A DNA stretch of 64,000 nt, taken from Halorussus litoreus. Lineage in GTDB: Archaea > Halobacteriota > Halobacteria > Halobacteriales > Haladaptataceae. The notes beneath the pieces were generated by a model that saw only the letters and a program-made list of their open reading frames with translations, had not been told where the DNA came from and searched no databases. Below are positions 35,360 through 43,448 of the stretch, in pieces. How positions within the stretch are numbered: position 1 is the stretch's first letter; each line of letters begins with the position of its first letter. The position numbers and the translations under genes are program-made. The DNA is taken from contig NZ_KZ859509.1 of the NCBI RefSeq assembly GCF_003382685.1, positions 45,528-109,527 on the forward strand. Direction: 5' to 3'.

Positions 35360-36207
35360 CCCTCGTCGGCGAGCAGTCGGTCGACCATCGCGAGCACGTT
35401 CTCGACCGACGGCCAGTCGTCGGCACCGTCGCCGCGGTGGACCGCGAACAGTCGGCTGTCGCCGCCGCGGGCGTCCAGAATCGCCGTCTGAGGCAGCCGA
35501 CCGAGCAGGTCGCTGACCCGGCCGAGTTTGCCCCAGCGCGTGGGTTGGCCGTACGCCGCGGCGACCGTCTTCTCCTCGTCGGCGACCAGCGGGAACGGCA
35601 GGTGGAACTTCTTCTGCCACGTCTCTGCCATCGCTTTCGACTCGGGGAGGACGGAGACGACCACCGCGTCGCGAGCGCGGAACTCGCTGTAGCGGTCGGC
35701 GACCGTCTGGACCTGCTCCCGGCAGCCCCGACAGCGGTGGTCGCGCTGGAACAGCAGAACGACGACGTCGGTGTCGGCGTCGTCGGCGAGCGCCGACAGC
35801 GAGAGCGGGTCCGGGCCGGTACCGGCGTTGGGGAGTTCGAAGTCGAGCTGGGACACGCCGAGCCCTCGGCGGCGGCGGTCGGCCCCGCGCTGGCGGTCGG
35901 CTCCGCGCTCGCTGTCAAGCTCAGTCGGTTGGTCAGTTTCGGAGGGGTCCGCAGGTATCGGGCCGGCCCCGACCTCGTCGGGGTCCGCCATGTCCGTCCG
36001 CCGCCCGTCCCTTCCGCCTTTGATGAGCCGTAGGACTTTGACGTGGTCGGCCTCGACCGGCTGGTCCTCCGGCACGGGGCGACCGTCCACCATCACCGAG
36101 ACCTCGTGCGGGCTGAGGTCCACCTCGGCGAGCAGGTCGGCGTAGGTCGCGTCCTCGACTTCGAGGTCGTGGCTCCCCTCGCCGACGACCTCGACGGTCA
36201 CGTTCAT
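35356..36207 (-). CDS. SAMP2-like ubiquitin-fold domain in frame with a peroxiredoxin-like domain
   Basis: Residues 1-65 (MNVTVEVVGEG ... PVPEDQ ... VKVLRLIKGG) match the haloarchaeal modifier SAMP2, including the Lys-Gly-Gly end used for conjugation and tRNA thiolation. Normally a stop follows the Gly-Gly. Here codons for RDGRRTD follow, then a Met at 73, an Arg/Asp-rich linker and an AhpC/TSA-like domain (residues about 118-283) with FQRDHRCRGCREQV (C159, C162) and FPLVADEEKTVAAAYG. No stop or frameshift separates the parts. A separate internal start at Met 73 is possible. The start is ATG 36205-36207. The GNAT gene is coupled downstream. Confidence 0.8.
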   Translation of the reverse strand: MNVTVEVVGEGSHDLEVEDATYADLLAEVDLSPHEVSVMVDGRPVPEDQPVEADHVKVLRLIKGGRDGRRTDMADPDEVGAGPIPADPSETDQPTELDSERGADRQRGADRRRRGLGVSQLDFELPNAGTGPDPLSLSALADDADTDVVVLLFQRDHRCRGCREQVQTVADRYSEFRARDAVVVSVLPESKAMAETWQKKFHLPFPLVADEEKTVAAAYGQPTRWGKLGRVSDLLGRLPQTAILDARGGDSRLFAVHRGDGADDWPSVENVLAMVDRLLADEG

Positions 36208-36593
36208 CACGTCGAGTAGTTCCGGGCCGCGAGTGGTAAGCGTGTCGGGCTACGAGGCGGTTCGAGTGTTCGTCGCCTTCTCCTCCGTCTCCTCCACCTC
36301 CTCCGTCTTCTCCACCTCCTCCGTCTTCTCCACCTCCTCCGTCTCCTTCTCGCGAAGGATCGAACCGCGTACGGAACGCCTAACGCCGACGCCGCGACCG
36401 TAACGCAGAATTATCGCCCGCACGCGGGGTCGAGTCGGTCCGTTTCCGGTCGAAATGCAGCCCAGTCTGTCGAGGAACCCCGCGACGAGTCGAGTCGCTT
36501 TTCGTCCGGAAAACGCGGCTTATACCGGCTGAACGGTTCGAACGGTATCTCCGATTTAACGCGGGTGCCGGAGTAATCTCCGGCGTGAGAAAC
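36208..36593. other. Intergenic region with a polypyrimidine repeat
   Basis: Between the divergent SAMP2-peroxiredoxin and Tat-exported protein genes. It holds a CTCC-rich repeat (36278-36352), a TATA-like CGGCTTATACC near 36519 and a 7-bp hairpin (GCCGGAG-TAAT-CTCCGGC, 36567-36584) just before the next start. No gene seen. Confidence 0.5.
36278..36352. repeat. Polypyrimidine tandem repeat, 18-bp unit
   Basis: Units of CTCCGTCTTCTCCACCTC are repeated about four times. One strand is almost purely C and T. Confidence 0.8.
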
Positions 36594-37565
36594 ATGAAAC
36601 GCCGGCAGTTCACTGCGATGGTCGCGACCGCAACGTTCTCGCTGGGGAGTATCGGGAGTGCAGCGGCCGGGACGGCAGCACAGGATACCGACCCGCTACG
36701 GTTGGAAGACGCGTCCGTGAGCATCGGCGGGGTGACCAACACCATCGGCGAGGCCGCGCTGACCTACGAGGAGAGCACGATGCAGTTCGAGGTCAGCGAC
36801 TGGACGATGGAGAGCGAGACGGGGGCGCTGTCGATAGCGAGCGCGAGCATGGCCGCGGGGGACGTCTCCGCGGACACCTACGCCACCGTTCGCTCGGCGA
36901 TGGTGGAGGCATACGAGACGCAGTCGCCGTCACCGCTCCTGACCGCGCTCGCCGAGGCCGACGTCGACTCGGACGCCCCGGTCCAGGTCGTCGTAGAGTC
37001 GGTCGAGACCGACGGTGGGCTCGTCGCCGACCGGATCGAAGCGACCGGAACCGCGGGCTCGGTCGTCCCCGACGGCACCCGCGAACTGGCCAGCGAAGGG
37101 GCGACGATTGAGGGCGTCGCCGCGCTCGGCCCCTCGGAGTGGAGCCAGTTGAGCATCCAGCGCGGTGAGGCCGAGTTCGTCGCCGAGGACGTGACGATGG
37201 AACGCGAGGGTGCGGCGCTCGCGGTGAGTTCGCCCGGCGGTGAGATTACCGTCTCCGAGCGAGTCCTCGAGTTCAGCGAGATGGCGATGACCGTCTCCCC
37301 GCCGGAGACAATTCCCGACGCTCACCTCGAGTTCGCGTCGGAGGTGCGTCAACTGGCGGGCGACGACGACCTCTCGGTCTCGGCCGTCGAGTCGGCCGCC
37401 GAGGAGTCGGGCGTGACCACGTCGAACACCGCCGAGGCGGTCCGGAACGCCCGGTTCGAACTCTCGTTCGCCGAGATCTCGGAGGGCGGCGAGACGCTGG
37501 TCTCGGACTTCGCGACCAGCGGCACGCTCGCGGAGCTGGTCGAGGTCCTGCGTCAGCGCGCCTGA
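36594..37565 (+). CDS. Tat-exported protein of unknown function
   Basis: This 323-residue protein has an N-terminal twin-arginine signal (MKRRQFTAMVATATFSLGS, with an A-x-A site near GSAAAG). The mature part is an acidic, Ala/Glu/Ser-rich domain with no recognised motif or membrane anchor. The ATG at 36594 places the RR pair at positions 3-4; a GTG three codons earlier is possible. Its export would depend on the TatC proteins at 42.5-45.8 kb. Confidence 0.7.
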   Translation: MKRRQFTAMVATATFSLGSIGSAAAGTAAQDTDPLRLEDASVSIGGVTNTIGEAALTYEESTMQFEVSDWTMESETGALSIASASMAAGDVSADTYATVRSAMVEAYETQSPSPLLTALAEADVDSDAPVQVVVESVETDGGLVADRIEATGTAGSVVPDGTRELASEGATIEGVAALGPSEWSQLSIQRGEAEFVAEDVTMEREGAALAVSSPGGEITVSERVLEFSEMAMTVSPPETIPDAHLEFASEVRQLAGDDDLSVSAVESAAEESGVTTSNTAEAVRNARFELSFAEISEGGETLVSDFATSGTLAELVEVLRQRA

Positions 37566-37606
37566 AGGAGGTCTGAGAACAGCAGACGGGCGAAGTCGAG
37601 AGCGGT

Positions 37607-38740
37607 TTACTCGTCTTCCAGCCGGTTCAGCACCGCGTCGGGTTCGTAGCGCAGCGAGAGCTGTCGAGAGCGCCCGCGACCCTCGACGTTGGTGTACGTC
37701 GCGTCGATGATGTCGAGCTGGTCGAGCTTGTTGATGATCTCCGAGTAGCGGGTGTAGCCCAGTCCGGTCCGGTCGTGGAACGCATCGTACACGTCGCCGG
37801 CGCGCTCGCCGTCGTGCTCGGCGATGACCTCCAGCAGCTCGATCTCGCTGTCCGAGAGCGCCTGCAGGCTGTGGCTGAGGTGGACGTACTTGGACTTCTC
37901 GTAGGCCTCTTCGACGTCCTCGACGCTGACGGTCCGGCTGGCGCGCATCTCGGCGTTGAGTCCGGCGCGCCGGAGCAGGTCGATGCCGACCCGGAGGTCG
38001 CCGCTCTCGGCGGTGAGTTCGGCCACCTCGTCGAGCACGTCGGTGGAGATGACCCCCTCGTGGAACCCGCGGTCGATGCGCTCCTGCAGGATGTCGACGA
38101 TCTCCTCGTTGTCGTAGACCGGGAAGTACACCTCCTCCGGGCGGAAGACGCTCTGGACCCGGCCGTCGAGGTCCTCGATGACGTCGAGGTTCAGGTCCGA
38201 GGAGACGACGACGACGCCGATCTTCGCGCCGCTGTGGGCCTCGTGAGCGCGCAACAGTGAGTAGAGCGTGTCCGAAGCCTCGCCCTCGTAGAACAGGTAG
38301 TTCACGTCGTCGAGCGCGACCACGAGCACCTCCTCCTCGTCGACCAGCTTCTCGGTGATCTGACGGAACAGCTTCTTGAACGAGATGCCCGACGACGGGG
38401 GCTCGTACTCGAAGATGCCCTCGAACACCCGCGAGAACACCGAGTAGCGGGTCGAATCGACCTGACAGTTGACCCGGACGGTGCGCACGTCGGTCTGTGC
38501 GCCGAGTTCGCCGAACACCTTCTGGACCGCGGTGGTCTTTCCGGTGCCGGGCGGGCCGCGAGCGATGACGTTGAGAGGCCGCGAACCGCGGGCCGCGGGC
38601 CGGAGCGCGTACTTCAGGCTCCGCAGTTGGCTCTCTCGATGGGCGAACGTCTCGGGAACGTAGTCGATCTCGAAGACGTGCTCGTCCCGGAACACGGACT
38701 CGTCCCACGAGAGCATCCCCTCTTCGGGGTCGTCTGCCAT
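37607..38740 (-). CDS. Orc1/Cdc6 family replication initiator
   Basis: This 377-residue AAA+ ATPase has Walker A ARGPPGTGKTTAVQ (about residue 62), Walker B VVALDDVNYLF, a sensor VVVVSSDLNLDVIEDL, and a C-terminal winged helix (YTRYSEIINKLDQLDIIDA). It marks and opens origins or regulates replication. Haloarchaea carry many such genes, and not all are origin-linked. No clear ORB-type repeat was found in the flanking gaps, so this one may not sit at an origin. ATG 38738-38740 (MADDPEEG) is preferred over upstream GTG codons. Confidence 0.92.
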   Translation of the reverse strand: MADDPEEGMLSWDESVFRDEHVFEIDYVPETFAHRESQLRSLKYALRPAARGSRPLNVIARGPPGTGKTTAVQKVFGELGAQTDVRTVRVNCQVDSTRYSVFSRVFEGIFEYEPPSSGISFKKLFRQITEKLVDEEEVLVVALDDVNYLFYEGEASDTLYSLLRAHEAHSGAKIGVVVVSSDLNLDVIEDLDGRVQSVFRPEEVYFPVYDNEEIVDILQERIDRGFHEGVISTDVLDEVAELTAESGDLRVGIDLLRRAGLNAEMRASRTVSVEDVEEAYEKSKYVHLSHSLQALSDSEIELLEVIAEHDGERAGDVYDAFHDRTGLGYTRYSEIINKLDQLDIIDATYTNVEGRGRSRQLSLRYEPDAVLNRLEDE

Positions 38741-38936
38741 CACTTTCACCTCGCTGTCCCAGCTACTTAACCTTTCGGCGGACGAAATTATTAGAGCGCA
38801 GAGAGTTCCAGCGCGGACGTTCAGGCGTCGTTGACGTTCAGTACAGGGATTCGAGTTAATCAGTATCAGGCGACGGACTTCTTCGGGACGATGGCATGTT
38901 TGCGGTCAGTCGGACCCGGCGTGCGCAACTGAACTA

Positions 38937-38997
38937 CGGTGCTGTCGCGGTTCGGTGGCGGTGCGGTCACGCCGAGGCGCAAGCAACAGCCAGCTCC
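38937..38997 (-). repeat. Degenerate dispersed repeat, copy E'
   Basis: The minus strand reads GAGCTGGCTGTTGCTTGCGCC, then GTGACCGCACCGCCACC. It is the head and middle of the element without its tail, facing copy E. Confidence 0.55.
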
Positions 38998-39032
38998 GAA
39001 GAACTCACAATAAAAATCGAAAACGGGCCGAC

Positions 39033-39145
39033 GCTAGCTACTGCCTCGACCGAGGAGTCACCGCAACCTCATCCTCCCCAGCCTCCTCGTTCACTCGCTG
39101 CGCTCGTTCACTCGTCCCTCGCACGCGTTGCTCGCGCGCGCCGGG
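39033..39145 (+). repeat. Dispersed hairpin-ended repeat, copy E
   Basis: Starts GCTAGCTACTGCCTCG, then ACCGCAACCTC, core CCTCCCCAGCCTCCTCG, TCGTCCCTCGCACGCG and the terminal hairpin CGCACGCG-TTGCT-CGCGCGCG followed by CCGGG. Confidence 0.75.
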
Positions 39146-39212
39146 ATGTTGGAAGTATATCGTGTGCAGTTACGACCTCACGAGACGAAATCACGAGACA
39201 GAACGACGGTTC

Positions 39213-41252
39213 TCAGAACTTCTCCAGCAATCGGTCGTAGAATTCGCCCCGATGCTCAGCCTCCGAGTCCCCGGCCAGCTTCTCCACGATGAGCTCCGGC
39301 GTCGAGCGCGCGAGGTGGTCCTTCACCGGCGAGCGGTTCACGACCAACTTCCCGCCCTCCAGTCCCGTCGCCTCGATGCCGTCGACCGGCACGTCGTAGT
39401 CGGCCATCTCCCGAATCTCGGCCGCGAGGTGGGAGACGAACACGCCCGTCACGTCGCCGTCGCGAAGCTCTTCGAGGATGCCCGCGATGATCTTGGCGCT
39501 CGCGCCGGGCTCGGTGATGCTCTCCAGTTCGTCGACGAGGACGAGCCGGCCCGCGCCCGACCCGCCGTCGGCTCGCCCGGCTTTTGCCGACCCATTCGCG
39601 CCGCTCGATTCGCCCCCGGTCGCCAGCCCCGCGAACTCCCGGAGCGTGGCCTCGAACGCGCCGGCGTCGAGGGTGCCCTGCGTCTTGGCCTGATAGTGGA
39701 GCTCCGAGAATCGCTCCAGTCGGACCGACTCGCCGGGCACCGGCAGGCCCATGTGGGCCAGAATCGTCACGAGCGCGACCAGATCGAGGGTCGAGGTCTT
39801 CCCGCCGCTGTTGACCCCCGAAAGGAGCGCGACGCCCGACACCGAGTAGTCGACCGGCTCGACCGCTCCGAAGTCCACGTCGAGCAGTGGCGAGCGCCCG
39901 CCCTCGATGGAGAAACCCTCTTCTTCGAACTCGGGCAGTACGCAGTCGAAGTCGTCGGCGAATCGCGCGATAGCAAGCTCGACGTCGAGTTCCAGCGCGG
40001 TCCGGACCAGTCGCTCGGCCTCGTCGCGGCTCTCCGCGAGGTCCGCGGCGAGTTCGCGCTTCCGGCTGGCGGCCCGGCGGTCCTTCGCCGCGACGAGGTC
40101 CTCCCGGAGCCGCGAGACCACGTCCTCGTCGCGTTCGACCGGGAACGTCGGTTCCTCGGGAAACGCCCGGCGAGAGACCTCGGCTTCACCCGGATCGAGA
40201 TCGAGCGAGTCGATCAGTTCCTCGCGCGCCAGCGCGATGGCCGCGGCGTGCTCGTCGCTCAGCTCCCGCGACAGGAGTGAGTCGACGCCCGCGCCCTGCT
40301 CGACCAGCGTCAGCAGGTCCGACCCCTCGATGGTCACGTCGCGCTCCTCGATGGCCTCGCGGAGCCGGTCGTTGGCCACGCTCTCGGCGGTCGACACCGC
40401 GGCGTCCAGGTCGTCGATGGCCCGCGAGAGCCGGTCGAGTTCGTCGTCGCCCACGACCGTCCCGTCCGAGTCCACCCGCTCCAGCGCCGCGTCGAGGTCG
40501 GCGAGGTCGAGCGGCGGGTCGATGCCCGCGGCGCGGTGGACCTCGGCGGCGGCCCGCAGGCAGTCGCGGTTCGCGGCGTAGAACGCCAGCACGCGCTCGG
40601 GGACGATCTCGGCCGGCCGCTCCAGCGCGTCCGGTTCGACCTGCACGTCGCCCTCGACGGCCACGCCCGCGAACTCCTCGTCGAGCGCGACGACGGTGGA
40701 GTAGCCGCGCGCGAGGTCCGCGAGGTCTCGGGCGTCCTCGACCACCTCGACGCTCAACTCCGGGATGGCCTGCTGGGCCTCGCTGTACCGCTCGGCGTCC
40801 GCGGTCGCCAGACACCGGTCCCGGACCGTGACGTTCCGCGGCTCGGCCAGCGGTTCCACGTCGGCGAGCGCGTCGAGCACCGCCGGGTCAGGGTCGCGCT
40901 CCATCGCGCTCGCGGCGAACTCGCGGACCTCCTCGATGCGCGATCGGGCCCCACTGGGATAGAGGGTCTCGAGTCGCTTCGCGCCGTAGCCGGTGACCGT
41001 CCGCGCCTTCAGCAGGTCGAGCGCGTCGTCGTATATCTCCTCGGCGCGGTCGGTCGCGAGGAAGCCGCCGGAGTCGTCGTGGCGCTCCCGGACGGCACCC
41101 CGCGCGATGGCGGCGGCCCGGCCCTCGGTGATGCCCGGCGCGCTGGCGATCTCGGCCACGTCGCCCTCGGTCAGCGCGGCTTCGGGGTCGTCGAGTTCCG
41201 AGAGTGCGGCCGCCGTCTTCGAGCCGACGCCGGGTATCGCCTCCAACTCCAT
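39213..41252 (-). CDS. MutS-related ATPase with N-terminal helix-hairpin-helix
   Basis: This 679-residue protein has an N-terminal HhH segment (LEAIPGVGSKTAAALSEL and a second ASAPGITEGRAAAIARG), a middle helical lever region and a C-terminal MutS-type ATPase with Walker A LLSGVNSGGKTSTLD (about residue 462), Walker B LVLVDELESIT and the conserved TGVFVSHLAAEI. The mismatch-binding domain I of true MutS is absent, so it belongs to the MutS-like branch of archaea whose role (recombination or repair) is not settled. A glycine/serine/alanine-rich insertion lies inside the ATPase domain. Start is ATG 41250-41252. Confidence 0.85.
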   Translation of the reverse strand: MELEAIPGVGSKTAAALSELDDPEAALTEGDVAEIASAPGITEGRAAAIARGAVRERHDDSGGFLATDRAEEIYDDALDLLKARTVTGYGAKRLETLYPSGARSRIEEVREFAASAMERDPDPAVLDALADVEPLAEPRNVTVRDRCLATADAERYSEAQQAIPELSVEVVEDARDLADLARGYSTVVALDEEFAGVAVEGDVQVEPDALERPAEIVPERVLAFYAANRDCLRAAAEVHRAAGIDPPLDLADLDAALERVDSDGTVVGDDELDRLSRAIDDLDAAVSTAESVANDRLREAIEERDVTIEGSDLLTLVEQGAGVDSLLSRELSDEHAAAIALAREELIDSLDLDPGEAEVSRRAFPEEPTFPVERDEDVVSRLREDLVAAKDRRAASRKRELAADLAESRDEAERLVRTALELDVELAIARFADDFDCVLPEFEEEGFSIEGGRSPLLDVDFGAVEPVDYSVSGVALLSGVNSGGKTSTLDLVALVTILAHMGLPVPGESVRLERFSELHYQAKTQGTLDAGAFEATLREFAGLATGGESSGANGSAKAGRADGGSGAGRLVLVDELESITEPGASAKIIAGILEELRDGDVTGVFVSHLAAEIREMADYDVPVDGIEATGLEGGKLVVNRSPVKDHLARSTPELIVEKLAGDSEAEHRGEFYDRLLEKF

Positions 41253-41337
41253 TCGGGGTGGAGTACCGACCGCGCGCTTAAAAACGTTCGTGGGGCGTCC
41301 GCGTCGCGGTGGGTGTCGAGTGTGTCATGTCAGAGGG

Positions 41338-41541
41338 TCAGTCTCGAAGCCCCCACGGCAGGTTGCCACCGTACTCCTCGATGTATCTCTTTGCATCTTC
41401 GACACTGGTGAGTCGCACGTTGTCCCGGCTCCCGCCGTACCCTTCGAGCGGTGCATCGGGATCGCGTATCATCTCGCGCACGAGGTCTTCGACCCGTCCT
41501 TGGTCGCTCGTGGCGAACCAGTTTTTCACGGTGTTCACCAC
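41338..41541 (-). CDS. Small conserved-looking protein
   Basis: This protein of about 67 residues ends EEYGGNLPWGLRD and contains WFATSDQGRVEDLVREM and TSVEDAKRYIEE. GTG codons at 41541 and 41538 are the likely starts. Just upstream lie two hairpins sharing the same 11-base loop. No family recognised. Confidence 0.55.
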   Translation of the reverse strand: MVNTVKNWFATSDQGRVEDLVREMIRDPDAPLEGYGGSRDNVRLTSVEDAKRYIEEYGGNLPWGLRD

Positions 41542-41573
41542 AGAAAGTAAGACGCGCGTTCGCACCTCGGGTG

Positions 41574-41627
41574 GCAGTTTGCTGGCACGCGAACTGCGGT
41601 ACGTAGCTGCTGGCACGCGAGCTATGT
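41574..41627. promoter_or_regulatory. Two adjacent hairpins with identical loops
   Basis: Hairpin 1 is GCAGTT/AACTGC (41574-41579 and 41592-41597); hairpin 2 is ACGTAGCT/AGCTATGT (41601-41608 and 41620-41627, one G-T pair). Both enclose GCTGGCACGCG. The stems differ but pair, which looks like structural conservation. They are 33-90 bases upstream of the small gene on its coding strand. Confidence 0.5.
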
Positions 41628-41722
41628 GGCAGGCGCGAACGCTACCAGTACGTTGAGAGTAGTCCACCTTAGTTATACGCCGATTACGGGCGCGGAAACG
41701 GGGCGTTGTACCTCGGTCCGAA

Positions 41723-42229
41723 TCAAAGGTACGGCCGCAACAGGTCGCCGTCGTGGAGCGCCGCCGGAAGCGTCTCGAACCACCGGGCCGCCTCGATCTC
41801 GTCCTCGGAGGTGCCCAACTGCGACGCGTCGGGAATCTCGCCCTCGGCTCGCGCCGCGTACACCACGTAGCGCGCGGTGAAGTGCTGCTTCCCGTCACCC
41901 TCGGCGACGTACGACTGGTCGAGGACGACCACCGGCTCGCCGACGGTCGCGTCGAGGCCCGTCTCCTCGCGGACCTCCCGTCTGGCGGCTTCCGTCGGGG
42001 ATTCGCCCGGTTCGACCGCGCCGCCGGGGAGGATCCAGCCGTCGGACCACCGATTTTTGACGAGCGCGGTTCGTCCGTCGGGGTCGCGAACCCGAGCCGC
42101 GGCCGTGAGCGCGGTGCCCTCGACGGCCCACTCGCGGAGCGAGTCGAGTTTCGGCTCCGGAAGTCGGAGCGTCTGGCGCTCGCGCGGGGCGTCGGGAGCT
42201 AAATCGTGGGACGCGGGGACGTCGGTCAC
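41723..42229 (-). CDS. Nudix hydrolase
   Basis: This 168-residue protein has a complete Nudix box, GGAVEPGESPTEAARREV followed by REETGLD (G-x5-E-x7-REU-x-EE-x-GU), at about residues 69-93. It hydrolyses a nucleoside diphosphate linked to another group; the substrate is not predictable. The GTG at 42227-42229 (MTDVPASHDLAPD) is preferred because the longer upstream frame has no conserved content; a weak TATA (ATTTATTC) lies about 30 bases before it. Confidence 0.88.
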   Translation of the reverse strand: MTDVPASHDLAPDAPRERQTLRLPEPKLDSLREWAVEGTALTAAARVRDPDGRTALVKNRWSDGWILPGGAVEPGESPTEAARREVREETGLDATVGEPVVVLDQSYVAEGDGKQHFTARYVVYAARAEGEIPDASQLGTSEDEIEAARWFETLPAALHDGDLLRPYL

Positions 42230-42473
42230 ATCGGCCGCTCCGCAGTCTGCGAGAATAAATGTTGGCGTCGTAGCAGTTCGCAGCGTTCCGGTGAACGGAG
42301 TACGGGCGTCGGGCCCTCGAAAGCCCTCGGCGCGGTCGCGGTCGTTCAGCGACATCTCCTCGTTCGCTACGCTCACTCAGAGAGGGGTCGCTGAGACGAC
42401 TGCAGTGAACGCGACCGCGCCTCGCCCTTCCATCCGCCAGGAAGTGGGTTGCTTCACCCGTCGAAACCGGACG

Positions 42474-42490
42474 GGTCAGTTTCGCTGACC
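42474..42490. terminator. Small hairpin after tatC
   Basis: GGTCAG-TTTCG-CTGACC, 11 bases past the tatC stop on its strand. Short, so only tentative as a 3'-end signal. Confidence 0.35.
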
Positions 42491-42500
42491 GCCATGAGGC

Positions 42501-43355
42501 TCAGTTCCCGGTCCACTTCAGGAGGAACAGGGTCCCCTCGAACAGCGTGATCATGGTCACCGTGACGAGAATGGGGGCCATCCCGGTCGGGTCCGGCGTG
42601 AACAGGAACGAGATGCCGAGGAACGCGCCCCAGAACAGCAGCCGCCGGTCTGCAAGCCACTGGCGGGTCGTCAGCCCCATCATGATGGCGAGCATGATGA
42701 ACAGCGGGATCTGGAACACGACCGCGAGATACCCCATCAGCATCAGGATGAGGTTGAACGTCTTCGTGAGGCCAAAGGCGAGGATTGCCACGTCGTCGGT
42801 GTAGTAGATGAAGTACGTGAAGATCGCGGGGAGCACGAGGTAGAACGCGAAGCTCACGCCGACGAACGCCAGCACGAGGCTCGTGGGAACCGCCGCGAGG
42901 TAGTACCGGCGCTCGTGGGGGTAGAGGCCGGGCTTCATGAACAGGTACGTTTCGTAGACGAACACCGGGAGCGCGACGATGACGCCCGCGAGACTGGCGA
43001 CCTTGAGTTCGGTCAGCACCAGCGCGAGCGGGTGGTAGATGCGGGGCCGGGCCTCGTCGCCGAGCTGGTCGAGCGGGATGATGTTGTACCAGAGGAAGTT
43101 GATGACCCGCTCGGCGACCGGGAGCCCGAAGGCGGTGACGACTCCCGCGACGACGATGACGACCGCCAGCCGCTTTATCATCTCCTCGATGTGGTCGGCC
43201 AGCGGCATCTCCTCGTCCTCCAGCGGCTCGTCCGGCCGACCGTGTCCCGGAGGGTCGTCGATCCCCTGGGGAGCCGGGTTGTCGATGTCGCGGTGGGCCC
43301 CGGACTCCTCGGCCGGTGAGAGGTTGCTGGCGGTCGCCTCCGATTCGTCAGCCAT
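42501..43355 (-). CDS. tatC: Twin-arginine translocase TatC
   Basis: This 284-residue protein starts with a roughly 45-residue acidic cytosolic leader, followed by six transmembrane helices. EEMPLADHIEEMIKRL is the cytosolic N-terminal box, FMKPGLYPHERRYY the conserved first loop region, and RQWLADRRLLFWGAFL the later TatC segment. It recognises RR signal peptides; in haloarchaea Tat is the main export route for folded proteins. It is divergent from the double tatC gene, sharing a 93-bp promoter region. No tatA was seen in the window. Confidence 0.93.
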   Translation of the reverse strand: MADESEATASNLSPAEESGAHRDIDNPAPQGIDDPPGHGRPDEPLEDEEMPLADHIEEMIKRLAVVIVVAGVVTAFGLPVAERVINFLWYNIIPLDQLGDEARPRIYHPLALVLTELKVASLAGVIVALPVFVYETYLFMKPGLYPHERRYYLAAVPTSLVLAFVGVSFAFYLVLPAIFTYFIYYTDDVAILAFGLTKTFNLILMLMGYLAVVFQIPLFIMLAIMMGLTTRQWLADRRLLFWGAFLGISFLFTPDPTGMAPILVTVTMITLFEGTLFLLKWTGN

Positions 43356-43448
43356 CCAGTGGGTCTAAGCTCTCCGGTTCTTATAGGTCTTCTGTGACCG
43401 ACGCTACGAGAAGATTGATAACTACGACACGGCTACCACCTCCAAAGA
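43356..43448. promoter_or_regulatory. Shared divergent promoter of the two tatC genes
   Basis: On the minus strand GACCTATAAGAACC lies about 25-30 bases from the tatC ATG at 43355. On the plus strand GATTGATAACTAC lies about 30 bases before the ATG at 43449. Both are acceptable TATA-like boxes. Confidence 0.45.

Larger units (their letters stand above)
38741..39212. other. Intergenic region with repeat copies E and E'
   Basis: Upstream of orc1/cdc6 and downstream of the MutS-related gene. It contains the dispersed repeat E and a degenerate head-to-head partner. No gene and no origin-type inverted repeats were recognised. Confidence 0.5.

Noticed and set aside
38741..39212. Replication origin next to orc1/cdc6
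   Set aside because: No ORB-like inverted repeats or AT-rich unwinding region were found; the gap is mostly dispersed repeat.
39213..41252. Canonical MutS mismatch-repair protein
   Set aside because: The mismatch-recognition domain is lacking and an HhH replaces the N-terminus, so the name MutS-related ATPase is safer.
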